Source of the DNA: Bostrychus sinensis
Lineage: Eukaryota > Chordata > Actinopteri > Gobiiformes > Eleotridae
Reading direction: 5' to 3'
NCBI GenBank assembly: GCA_020698575.1
Contig: CM036239.1
Location: 15,278,263 to 15,342,262, forward strand
DNA: 64,000 bases
The notes beneath the pieces were generated by a model that made no database searches, had not been told where the DNA came from, and saw only the letters and a program-made list of their open reading frames with translations. The position numbers were made by a program, and so were the translations under genes. Shown here in pieces: positions 34,001 through 45,468 of the stretch. The first letter of the stretch is position 1, and each line of letters starts with the position of its first letter.

Positions 34001-37000
34001 GAGGTGGAAAGGTAATGGAGAGAAGGAGATGGCAGAAAGACAATGAGGTGACTTATGACAACAATAAAACACAGTTTAGATGTGATGGAGTTAAGGTAAT
34101 CATGAATGATTGTGTACAAGAGGAAAAGGAAAATGAGGATGAAAAAATGTGCAAGACACTTGATATACATACCTAACTGGTATTGAGGTGAATGGCTTCT
34201 TGTAGATGTCTGCCAGTTTGTCGATGACCACAGCTGCGGTAGTAAAGATTCTGTAAGTGTGCAGGAACGTGTTGAGAAAGTCAATGGAGAGGAAGCGAAG
34301 GTCGGTCAGACGCTCCAGTAGTCGCTCCACACTGGCGTATCGTATCTGTGGGACTTTGCAAGAATTAAGCGTCTTACTGAAGCAAATGTCAACATCGTCT
34401 TTATGCAGCCGGGCATCAGACCTGAAAATATGGATATAAGTTAGTAGCAAAACATAGTTATTGTTTTCTATTTCAGGTAATCATAACTTACTTGATCATG
34501 TGTGGCACAGACACTATAGAGTTCTCCTCAAACACACTTGTCATCAGACCGTTGCATCGGATATTATCAATACACTAGAAGAACATAGATTTTTTTTTTT
34601 TTACAGTTAATTACATTTACATCACTATGCAGTATAGTGTTATTTAATTGACATGCCAACCTGACTGATGTCACTGGTCCAAGCAGCCTTTTCCTGACGA
34701 GAAGGAGACAAGAGGACAACAGAGAAAGGCTGGCCATCAGGAGGCTCCACCACGATTTTAAACTCCAAGTGATTGAAACCCTGACCTGCTGCATTGTCTG
34801 TGAAAAGGATAAACACAAAGATAATAAATCTGATTGTCAAAAAGTCTGAGACAACTTTGACAAACAAAAGGATGTTTACAATACTTACAGTCCTCATCAT
34901 TGGCATCAAGTTCTTCAATAAGAGTACACTCTATTAGTGACAATGTCCCCCCTTGCTGTTGGAGAAATGTTTGTTAAAACATTTTTTGAATCACTTTCAT
35001 CATTCATGTTCAGTAAATACAAATATGTTATTTACTATGTATTTGCTTATACAGTATGTGTGCATAGGAAGCTAACCTTGAGCAGGTGAAGCTTTCCTCC
35101 TGATGTGCGAGTGCAGATAAGTAAGTGCTTGGTAAATAAAAAGCATTGCCTTTCTCCTTCTTTCCGAAGTGACAGTGAACCCAGGCGAACCTTACTAAGC
35201 ATGCCCCGTTCACTGCTGGATGGCAGCTGGATTAAAGAGCCTAGAGACACAGACATTCAGCCTTAAATAATGTTGCTTTGTGACTTTTTAAACTAATACA
35301 CTTCTTTTGCTCACCTTGTCTGACAAAGGTCTGACTTGTGTCTAAAAGGATGTCACAGCCCTCTACGATCATTCGCTCTATAGCCAGGTTCTTCCTGATG
35401 TTCTCGGTGTCACTGACTTCATCATGCATCATCCTGAAAACACAACTGTTTCTCTAAATTATGCTTACAACACCAACATTTAACATACAATACAAAATAT
35501 GTACTTACTTGGACAGCTCCTCCAGTTTGGATTTGGCAAACTCCAGGCTCTTGCGCTCCACGTGTTCATGAGGTGTGTGTGCCAGCAGCTCATGAAGTGT
35601 AATAATGTATCGAGGAATCTACAACATTACACAAAATTAATACAATGATATGAAATACCACAAGGACAAGGTTTGTGACAGGCAAAATGAGCATTACCTG
35701 AAACATGGGATAAGTGAGGAATGTCTCCAACATGCGGCCCTCACAGGTAGCATTGGACTCGTATTGTTTGAGGAGCTTGTCAAAATCCCTGTTTTGTTTA
35801 CAGTTTGCCAGAACTTGGAGACTGTATTGGTGGTTACGTACAAATTCCTGATATATGTTGAGCATAGGCAGCAGGATATCAAATAGGTCAGCTGAAATCA
35901 GACAGTAAAAACAACAAAGATATGAAATAAATTTAAAAAATAAGATTACCTGCTTCATTGAAGCTGAATTTACAAATCCATCCTCAAAAGGTTTTCTAAA
36001 TTAGAGCCACACTCATCTAGCACTTGGATTCAAAAAGTAAGTGGAAAAAATTACATTCTTAAAGACAAAATATGTAAAAGTCCAATTAAACAAATTAACA
36101 GCAATTTTCTTTTGTTTATTCAGTTACAAATAAAGGGTTTCTCTAGATCTCCCTCTCAAAGTGGACTACTTCTCTTGTTGTACTGTTGTGGTGAGATGAT
36201 TAAGAGCTATGTGGCAAATGTATTGTTGTAAAATAATCGGGAAAAAATATTATTACCACTAAAACTAACCAATATTTAACATGTCTGCTAAAAATACTCA
36301 CCCAAAACAAGAGTGGGCCAGTTGGCAATCCGAGCCTTGAGACCTTGGTGAAAGATTTCATGCAGGAACATGATGGTCTCACTGAGGGGTAACGAGAGTC
36401 ATTAGTACAACTGAATTAAAAACAAAGTGCCAAAGGGAATTATGGGTAAACCTGTTGAGGAAGATGCTGCTGACGTCGTCGTGGCTGATCGGGGGCTTCT
36501 TGGAGCTGGCGGCCATTCGGAGTGGCCTGAGGAAACAGTTGACCAGAATGGACAGCTGGTGGACGTACTCGGTCTCGGCCTCCACCATGTTGAAGACAAT
36601 CTGGTTCCTCTTCCTCATGCTCTCTGCATGAGGAGAACAGATGTAGTCCTGGACAATAATCTTCCACTTTCTTCGACACAGCCAACCACGGAGGAAACTT
36701 TGAACCTGCTCAGTTACAGCAAAGTATTCATGATTTGTTACTATGTTTTCCATACCGGGTGTAGTTTCTTGAAAAATCTGATTTACCTTTTTGATTTTTT
36801 TAATATCTGGATCTTCTTCGTCCTGGTTGTTATGGAAAGGAATCATCTGTTCCTTGGTTTTATTCAGCACTAAAATCTTGAAACAACATCCTTTATGTGA
36901 GTGCACTGGCTCAGAGAAGTAAATATTTATAAGCAACAAAAGGGAAACTAGTGTGTTGCATAAAAATGAAATAATGGTCCTTGAGTGCTTTTATTTACAA

Positions 37001-40000
37001 GCAGCACACCTAAGCATTTGAGCCTCACATCAAATGCTTTTACATAATGTGATGCATGGTGGAATGTAACAAAGTAAATGTAGTACTAGTAGAAGAAAAA
37101 GTAAAAGTAAATTTTACAAAGGGTACTGTTACTACATTTTACAGAAAGTTTCTGTCCTTTTTACTTTGTTACATTGAATTGGTTACTTTCATTTTTCGTA
37201 TGAAATATTATTTTGTAGTGCTCTCATATTGTAAATACAAAATATGTTAATATAAAAATACTGTGAAGCAATACTCTTCAAAAACATTAACATAGTGTAA
37301 TGATCTTTTGCACTGGGGCTTTCATTTTGTTTGCATAATCAGCACAACTCTTAATCACAATTCCTCACAATTACCACATTAAGTAGTTCTTGAATTTGAA
37401 AGTGAGTACTTTAATACTTTTACTTGAGTAAGTTTCATTATCTGTACTTTTACTTACTTAAAGAAACTGAGTACTTTCTCCACCACTGGTATTTTGTTGT
37501 GTGTTTGAGTGCCTCATCATGTTTGTGTGAATCTGTGTATGCATGCATGTGCACACATATGTGCTATAGCCATGCATACCTCTGCTTTAAGCCTCTCGAT
37601 CTCCGTGTCCTGGTCCTCCAGCTGAGTGCGGAGCTGATTGGCTGCGATCTTTTCAGTCTCCATGATCTGCACCAGGTGGATGTACTTCTGCATCAGGATC
37701 TCACGCTCAATGATGATGTCTGAGTAACTAAGGCATAAACACAGTGTTTGAAAACAAGAAAGCTTTAACATCAACATAGATAAAACTGAGATAGATTTGG
37801 GATTGTGTTAAATTAAAATAATCTTAAATGTGTAACATGGAGTTGTTTCTACAAGACAAAAATAGAAGAGAGAAATAGAGGTTGAGTAGCACAACTAAGT
37901 CTGTGATGTAACCAGTGTAGCAATACAGCAGCAGTGTGGCCTAAATGTGAATTGCTGCAAGCACAAATACACCAAATACACACACTCACATAGTAAGCAT
38001 AGTAATGTTAGTAGTTATTATACAAGTACATGAGCTGAAAATATGGAAAGTCTTGGTCTTGGGAACTGTTTTTAACCACCTTAAATAGACAAATATGTCA
38101 AATATGATTGTCACTTAATAATTACTAGAAGTGAACTAGGAGAGGGTGAGGCGGTTTCATTTACCTTGCCTGGTGGATGCACTCCACCCACTCATTACAG
38201 TCTGGTTCTTCCTCTGATCGAAGCTCCAAAGGCTTCTGTCCGTCATGGCCAAAAATAACCAGGAAGTAGTGCTATATAAAATAAGAACAGTTTAAGAGTT
38301 ATTGTGATTATGCAAACAATGTCCCAAAGTGTACTGATGTAAAAAATTAAATTATATTTCATAGGTATGTGTATAAATTTGACATGATTGTCAAATCCAC
38401 ATGCACTGTGCAAAAGTCTTGGTTCTTTAGAAAAGCTATGGTGGTAGGATTTATTGGTAAATTGTAAAAATATAGTGCACAGAACTGGACTCAAACTAAA
38501 AGACCTTCTAGTTGAGGGGTAAATGCTTTATTTATTAAGTCACAAAACCTTTATATGTCACAATCATGCTGGCTAATGAATGGCCACTAAAACTAATAAT
38601 TAGTTTTTTTAAATGAGTGAGGTTAGTATCCTGAGCCCATATCTCAAAATGGCACAGAAACCCCTAAAACGCTCCTGGATCTAAACAGTAATCTCAATCC
38701 ACACCAAAATCTGTTGGCCTATTACTGACCTATCCTGAAATTTTGTTTAAAAAATAAGTAAATAAATGTAAAATATTCTTTATTAAAGCAGGCTTAGTTA
38801 ACCAGTTTTCACACCTTAGTAAAACTTGTAGTGCCTTTGATGCAAAGCTGGCTGAATGCAGACCTTTCTTCCCTTTCTATACTATACTAGCCACTGAAGA
38901 ACTATTAATAGACAATAAGTGTAGTAGCCTGATGTTGCTCTGCAGTTAATCATTTTAATCATTCATCCATCTGTGAACTCCCTATGCTTGTACATATAAT
39001 CTTCAGGGACATCCATTTAATCACAATATACGTAATTTATAAACTATACTTATGTAAATCCCCCTTGACATGTGATACATTTTAAACAGAAGCGTGTTAC
39101 CTGGAAATACAAGAAACCATGGGGTGCCATACAAATAAACATGTAGCAACAAAATGAACCCTGTTGACACCAAAGGGGGCTTCCTATTATCTTCTACATA
39201 CTCTGTAGAAGATAAGCTAAGAGGGTAGCAGCTGGTGTCCTGAAACATCATGCTCTGGTTCAAAATATGTATCCACAGAGGACCTTTTAAGAGGACTAAG
39301 AGAGGGATACTGTACTGTATACTGTATCTTCAGTTCCACTGTGAGAAAAGGGAGGCTGGCTATCACAAAAGGCTTCCACTCATGTTATATAATAATGAAA
39401 TACAAAACACTGGCTTATGGTGGGCTAGTGTGCAAAGCTAGTAGGTCAAAATTACTGCTTTTAAATGCCCAGTTAAAATCACTGCACCATAATCAGTTAG
39501 ACTACGCAGATATTAAGATTTTTTTTTTTTTTTTACATTCTCAGTTACCCAAGATGTCACAATACAAACACAGTATACATTTTTATTTTTCTTAGTTATC
39601 ATTTTTGCACTATTCCCTTGATCGAGACTCACAGTAACGCTAAACTTTTCATGCTGTTTTAAAATGTATAAAAACATGCTGAAGTAGCAAATATTAGAAT
39701 ATTTAAAGTTGACTTTCAGTGTATTGTGACATTGTATGTGATGGTAAAGCTGCCACAAGGAGAAAGTAGGCCTGCATAGTAATGATGTAACGATAAGCGG
39801 CTGAGAGACACTTGCTAGTGTGTGCTGGACCAGAGAGGCTTAAGGGTTTGTGTGTGTGTGTTGGGGGGAGGGAGACTTTATGTAATCACCAGGGCTTGTA
39901 CAGCTCCTTGCACTCCTAATGCAGCTTCCCCCGACGAACAAGCTTGCTTTAAACAACAGGATAACAATGAGAGAGACCAACAGATGGATAGGGCGCCCCA

Positions 40001-43000
40001 TAGAAATATAGCTTTAAATCCAGCTATGTCCCTTCCCACAATCAAAGCATCAAGCTGCAAAAGTCAGACATCCACTGACTCTGATGTGAGAGCAGCTCAT
40101 TTAATGGATGATAACACTGGGGCAGTAGGCTATAGACCTGTTACAAAATTCTAGAGACTAAAAAACACTTTATAGTTGTTTAACATTTTATACACCATAT
40201 TTCACTGCGGTCATATTTCACTGGTATTTACATTTCAACAACCAACTACATACAAAAAAACATTTTTAAGTCTTGAATTGGAGGTCAAATAAAGGAAAGA
40301 CAGTATTGGTCCAAAGAAGAAATGCACCATCGGGACATACGTAAATACAATACTAACTCCAGCCACATGGGGACAGTAAATGTAAACAGGATTACTTTTA
40401 GTGGGTGCTTTATGTTTGAGGCTCCACAGAGCTGTTACAGCCGAACTATAAGATCCTCATGATTTGAGAACAGGGCATAGGGCATAGGGCATAGGGCAAT
40501 CGCCAATTTTACTGATAATTTAGTGATTATTTACAGTTCTTTTAAAGCGACCACAGTTACAGTTACAGTAAGTGTTTGGATTTATTTAACTGCACATAAA
40601 AACAGATATCACACATAATTAATTATAAAACAGTTGAGGGTGATGCTAATAAATATTGTGACAATGCATTTCTTTTTATAATTAAGTAATTTAAATATTC
40701 ATACAAATACTTTATTTTGTTATAATATTTCTGCTCTACATCTGTCTGGACAAACAAAGAATACTGAATGCAGGCTGATATTTATCAGAGTAAGATATAT
40801 TTTTTGATGATGGCAAAAATATTCAATATATTTAAATCGGGAAGATTACAGTAAAGAAACACTACACATTGTGTGTTTGGTGTGTGAGGTGCAGTTATGT
40901 TGTGTGTTATGAGGCTTGATATTCAGACAGTGTCTGCAGGCAAAAGGACCAGCAAGGATGCTATTCTTAGTCAAGCACAGCAGTATCCCACAGCACCGGC
41001 GCTCTCCATACAAACAGCCATACATGCTCACACACAGAGACCTGCCACCGTCTCATTTTTATGTACTTCCTTGTTTTCTGTACTTCTTTATTTTCTGTGC
41101 TTTACAGTAAAACTGCTTCTTTGTTGTCTCCAATATTTAATATTTCATATATAGTTCCTAATGTTTTCAGTTACCTACTCCACTACAACAAAAGCCACAA
41201 ACCTTTTTGTCTGAACTCTTTATAAATAAAGCCACATTTCTGCCTCTGTGTTTTCATTAAATTGGGTTTACTCCATATTTACGCTACTTCACTTCAACTA
41301 TCAACTCTCATCACCATAGAAACACATCAGTCAGGTGCACTGTAACTTATGGTGGGCAGCACTATTAGCATAAGGCTAGCAGTGGGCAGCAAATACACTG
41401 TCTTTAAACCTAGCCTACTTAAATTTTAAAATCTGAGACTAAAGCTGCAATAGTAGACGACTTGTGTGGGAATTTTACTTGTTTCAGACAACAAGCTGCA
41501 CTTATTAACTATTAATAATAAAACTTAAAATGTAAGAATTTGAGTTCAGACATATTGCATGCACTGTTGTATTCTACTGTAAACTCACGTTATGATGTAT
41601 TCATCAAAAAAGCCAACATTCAAAAAGGACAAATAAAGAATAAAAGCCTGTGAGTATAAACATCTTTGGAGGCTCCAGGTCATATCAAGTAAAGATGTAC
41701 GGAGGAAAAAACTCAAATCTCTCACAAATTAGAAGTTTTATGAATGAGGAATGAAACATGCCCTACTGAGTTTTACAGAATATATAATAAATTGAATGTG
41801 GCAATTAACAGTGCTTTAACTAGCACTCAGACAGCAGCCAACACCAAGCCAATGTGCCTGACCTAGAAGTGCTCCTAAACCTTGTTGTGATACACAACGG
41901 CTCAGCCATCAATAACAAGCGTTAACCTGCAATACATTTAGAGGCAGTCATTTCACTTCACAAAGCTGGTGTAAGGATTGTTTTATTTTGAGAGAAATAT
42001 CAATATTTAATAAACACATTATATGTAATTTCAGCTTTTCACTTTAGACAACTAAAAACCATGTTCACTTTGAGGTGCAAATAAAGTAAGTTATTACCTC
42101 AACAGTTCCAGCCCCCGACATGTAAATGAACACTATTATGACTGGGCTCCTCATCACATTCAGGTGACTGAATTCATTATTTTGCAACCACAGTTTGTCC
42201 TGAAAGGAACCTGTTATCAATTGACTGCTTTGTTGTTGTCTAATGTTTTATCTAACTTGATGCATTTCTAAAACACCTGCTCTTTGTGGATCTCATTATG
42301 CTGAGATCAAACAATATCTGCCTGTCTGAGCCCTGAATATATATACTTTTATGTCTGACTATTGGCTGTAAATCCTACACTGATTGTTCTGTGCGGCCCC
42401 AAGCTGCAGAACACTGGGCACCTTTACAGCAGTGAGGAGTAAACAGGAGCAGCACAGACAGACCCCTGTAGCTCTAATGCCACACTGTCACAGTGCATGC
42501 ACTGCACTGGTCTTGCTAGGGTTAGGTCAAGTTAACAAAAAAACAAAACAAAATGTAAGAACCATTTCACTAAACATGAGGACAAACGTGGACCAAAAGA
42601 GAAAGGGATCAAATGTGGCAATTCTGTCCCTCAAAGTTTTTCCATTTCTTGAGAGGATTGTTTGTTTGTTTGTTTGTTTGTTTAGATGTGTATGCAAATG
42701 GCAAAAAGTGATCCTTGGCAGACAGGGCCCATGTATCAAACATAAACAAACAGACAGAGTCTAAACAAAGAGATATTCTTTGACAGGGCTAAAAATAAAT
42801 TTAAAAAAATTATCTGCACTCACTTGATGTGTGCAGTGACCTGACTAATTATAACCCAACAAAAAACGATGACACAATATTACACAGAAGATATAAAACT
42901 GACACCAGAGGACACAGTCTAAACATTAATAAATTCCCCCACTAATAGATAATATGAGTTTGTATGAAATGTGTGTTTGGTGTTGCATGAATGGGTCAAA

Positions 43001-43240
43001 GGCAAATGAGCGTTTCCCCTGAGACTGCATGTCTGGCCCAGCTGCCAATCCCTACAGCAGCAAAACATAAATGTGGGTCATTTATTATTAGTATTAGACT
43101 CAACAAAACAACACTTAACTTTTTTATTCTAGTTATAATTCAATCATTACCAAAGAAAGGCCACTGGACAGGTCCTGTTGCAGACACAAAGAAGGCTTCC
43201 TCCAAAATTGTCAATGATAAGATTAAACTTAAAATTTGAC

Positions 43241-43275
<35 letters not shown>

Positions 43276-43598
43276 CACACATACAAATGATGGGCTCCTG
43301 GAGTTGAATAGTAGCCTACCTGCTGCCTCTCGGGAGGGTCCCTGCCGACGGCGGACGCCTTTGGCGCCGGCGCGCGCTCACACGTGCATCCTTCCAGCAG
43401 GTAGATGCCTGACGGCCTGGCGCTCTGGTCGTTTTCAAAGTAGAAGAGTACATTTTGGTACAGGGCGAAGTACTTCTCTGCCCAGCGGCCGTTCTCTGTG
43501 GTCTTCTTGCTCAGGAAGCCCCTCTTGGTGCCCTCTTTGCGGGCGATCACAGACAGATACAGAGCGTGCCCCTCATTGTACCGCACGCTCTTCTGCAT
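28056..43598 (-). CDS. rasgrf2: Ras-specific guanine nucleotide-releasing factor 2
   Basis: A calcium/calmodulin-regulated exchange factor for Ras (CDC25 domain) and Rac (DH domain) at the plasma membrane, important in neurons. About 28 exons give 1,306 aa (human 1,237). Exons: 43320-43598, 38165-38271, 37580-37727, 36787-36876, 36452-36705, 36302-36381, 35698-35891, 35509-35618, 35315-35433, 35077-35240, 34889-34955, 34661-34797, 34492-34574, 34173-34421, 33890-33982, 33298-33806, 32214-32330, 32046-32135, 31002-31108, 30385-30497, 30231-30291, 29761-29864, 29389-29473, 29011-29208, 28583-28662, 28392-28509, 28248-28316, 28056-28151. Domains in order: PH (MQKSVRYNEGHALYL start), coiled coil, IQ (VQSFLRGWLCRRKW), DH, second PH, REM (~612-694), Ser/Pro linker, CDC25. 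The N-terminus is RASGRF2-like; the tail VTQFLLDKSLVMDEDTLYEL blends RASGRF1 and RASGRF2. Intron 1 is ~5 kb without recognisable genes. Confidence 0.93.
29533..29556. repeat. Poly(A) tract in a rasgrf2 intron
   Basis: About 20 A residues between two rasgrf2 coding exons. No element body recognised. Confidence 0.7.
31160..31345. repeat. Interspersed repeat 3' tail in a rasgrf2 intron
   Basis: It ends CTGTAAAGCAGTTTGAATTGC ... GTGCTATACAAATAAACTTGCCTTGCC. That tail is familiar from abundant LINE/SINE-type fish repeats (AAAGC-TTTGAA ... GTGCTATA-AATAAA). The 5' part is AT-rich and unresolved. Confidence 0.5.
31580..32020. mobile_element. Non-autonomous DNA repeat with ACTT(A/G)AGTA motifs
   Basis: Rich in TTTTACTTAAGTA, CTACTTGAGTAAC and the end TTTGAGAACTTCTTCCACCTTTG. 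This is the familiar signature of a very common fish hAT-like MITE family, which also occurs at 37,054-37,488. A CAG/TAG-rich interior sits at 31,745-31,870. It ends only ~25 bp from the rasgrf2 exon at 32,046-32,135. Confidence 0.55.
32419..33042. mobile_element. Tc1/mariner-like non-autonomous element in a rasgrf2 intron
   Basis: The left end CAGTGATATGTAAAGGTTTAGGCACCCCT and the right end AGGGGTGCCCAAATTTTTACATATGGCTG are inverted repeats of about 29 bp. The element is flanked by TA on both sides (32,417-32,418 and 33,043-33,044), the Tc1/mariner target duplication. Length 624 bp. I found no intact transposase frame. Confidence 0.8.
33890..33982 (-). CDS. rasgrf2: Extra 31-codon rasgrf2 exon between REM domain and linker
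   Basis: An open 93-nt segment with a CATCTCAG acceptor and AA|GTAAAT donor encodes a piece with EQHSCDRLSVM and DYSLKITQLALDQSK. It fits between the REM exon (ending at Arg, phase 2) and the SLELFF exon with the frame intact. The human protein as I recall it joins SIPVR directly to SLELFF, so this may be a cassette exon or a fish-specific one. Confidence 0.65.
36706..36786 (-). other. rasgrf2: 81-nt in-frame stop-free intron in rasgrf2
   Basis: It sits between DIKKIKK and VQSFLRGW. GT (36,785-36,786) and AG (36,706-36,707) are present, the length is 27 codons, and no stop occurs in frame. Retention would add VNQIFQETTPGM and 15 further residues just before the IQ motif. Human RASGRF2 lacks this segment, so it is normally spliced, I infer. 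Confidence 0.75.
37054..37488. mobile_element. Non-autonomous hAT-like MITE in a rasgrf2 intron
   Basis: It begins near GGTGGAATGTAAC and ends GAGTACTTTCTCCACCACTG, an imperfect inverted pair. The interior has TTTTACTTGAGTAAG and TACTTTTACTTACTTAA. Same family style as 31,580-32,020. Target duplication not resolved. Confidence 0.6.
40473..40498. repeat. Short 7-bp tandem repeat (GGGCATA)
   Basis: Almost four units of GGGCATA in rasgrf2 intron 1. No function inferred. Confidence 0.8.
42659..42684. repeat. (GTTT)n microsatellite in rasgrf2 intron 1
   Basis: About six units of TTTG/GTTT. Confidence 0.85.
43240..43281. repeat. (CA)n microsatellite downstream of the rasgrf2 exon 1 donor
   Basis: About 20 CA units with one AA interruption. 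The transcript reads it as a UG repeat starting roughly 40 nt after the exon 1 donor at 43,318-43,319. Confidence 0.9.
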
Positions 43599-44230
43599 TT
43601 CACCAAAATTTAACTTAGTTTCAATTTGGTGCCAGTTTCAAAAGTTGATCCGAAGCATCACGTGATAGGCATCTTCTGATAACAATAACATTGTTTAAAG
43701 TGAGATGCAGAGCAATGAAAGCGGCCAGTAGGCCTATGTCCGTTTGTTGCGTAGGTAATCCAGGCTTACCATGGTATAAAAAGTTGTGCTGTTGGCAGAG
43801 CTGCACACATCAGTCCTCTGCTCCGTGAGCCATGAAGTGAGCTGAGACGCTGATGATGCGCTCAGAGTCGCTCCATGCTCCAAACTTTGGTACAGTTCAA
43901 ATGCACAGAGACGAAGACCGACAGAGGAGTAGCCTAAGTCCGAAATGCCTCAAAGAGGAGATGTTGTAGCGTCCTGCCTGTGCCGCGCAACAAAAATAAA
44001 CTCAGAGAACAGACGGTGAAAACAGAATCACGACGAGATCAGCGGTAATCGGCTTTGACACCAACTTAAAGAGACAGGTCCCGCTGCCCGGCGCCGCTGT
44101 GCGTCTGCCCGGGCGCTGCGCCTCCTGAGCGCTCAAGCCTGTCGCCCGCAGGTGCACAAGACGCACGAGGTGGCAAAAGTTTACTGTTATTAACCAATCA
44201 GGGACAGGCTCACGCCGTGTTGAAGGGAAG
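43599..44230 (-). promoter_or_regulatory. rasgrf2: rasgrf2 5' UTR and CpG-rich promoter
   Basis: The segment 44,080-44,170 is the most GC- and CpG-dense part of the window (CCCGGCGCCGC, GCCCGGGCGCTGCGCC), and CpGs continue into coding exon 1. A CpG-island promoter is inferred. No TATA box was placed. Confidence 0.5.
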
Positions 44231-45382
44231 GCGGCCCTCTGCCATTTATTGTGGACTGTAGGTTAACGACTCACATCGGCCAAATGTGGGACAGCATGCA
44301 CTTAAACAGGACAGATAAACCCAGTATTATACTAAAACTGGACTCTGAAGACTTACTATCTTCTGAAGATGCTCAAATCGTGACTAAACCCAGATTAAGA
44401 CGAGGGCTTAACAAAAGACATGGATAGGCTGATACAAAAGACATAGGCTGGACATTCTGTCTCATTCAAAAACAGAAACATAATTTTATTATTACTAACC
44501 TGCACTAGTTTTGTGACTTGAGCTTTCTCCCTAATTCCAATAATTTAAGGACAGCGATATGAACCACTAAATGAAAACCTCATGCCAAAACAGACATGAT
44601 TCACCAGTGTAACTTTGCTCATCCAAATCTCTTGCTTAGCTTAAAATATTGCTCATATCTGGGAGTGTTATAACAATGAGGGGCAAAGCACATTTCCATC
44701 TTTCTATTTGATTACATCTTGTGACATAATAGTCCCATTTACTAAACAGTGCTTTAGTGGGTGAAAATCCTGAAAACTACTCTTTATCAGTGTTAAAGGT
44801 GTAGTTGACTCCAAAGCAACAACTGATTAATCAATATGTTCAGAGCCAAACAGCAGCAGTGGTCACAAATAAATAAAAACAATCTCACTGCAGCTTTATA
44901 TCAGCACAATCACTGGGGAGGAGCGTCACAGAAAACAATCCTAGTGAGGTTAAAGGAGAAGGCAAGGACAGACATTGCATCACATCAGGCACCAGACACC
45001 AACCACTGCCACAGGGATTTACAGCAAAAGATGCATGTCTCATTTGGAAAGTTTGGAGATTGATTTGGGCAGCTGTTTACACTCTGCACCTGCTCTTATA
45101 GACTTTGTTAGCACATAGAGCACAGCACATGTTGAAAGGGTGAGAAAATGTTAAAGAAAGCCAAAGAAGACCAAATATGTGTCTTTTAAATCAATCACCA
45201 AATTGAGAAACATACACAGGTACAGTTTTAATAATTTATGTAATGCTATCTGATGCTGTAACATTGTGAGTGGTCCTGGGGGGAGCCATAAGGGCGTTTA
45301 ATAACAGTGCTGTTGTCTGTAAATAAAGCCACCAGGATTATGGGAGATTACTATTACTGTGTGCCAGTTTAAACTAGTGCAA

Positions 45383-45468
<86 letters not shown>

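Noticed and set aside
42384..42764. 126-codon plus-strand frame in rasgrf2 intron 1
   Set aside because: It runs through the GTTT repeat and shows no family features.
43178..43618. 146-codon plus-strand frame with His-Thr repeats
   Set aside because: It is the antisense of rasgrf2 exon 1 joined to the CA microsatellite.
45383..45467. TAA repeat considered as a regulatory signal
   Set aside because: It is a plain microsatellite, with no nearby gene boundary to act on.
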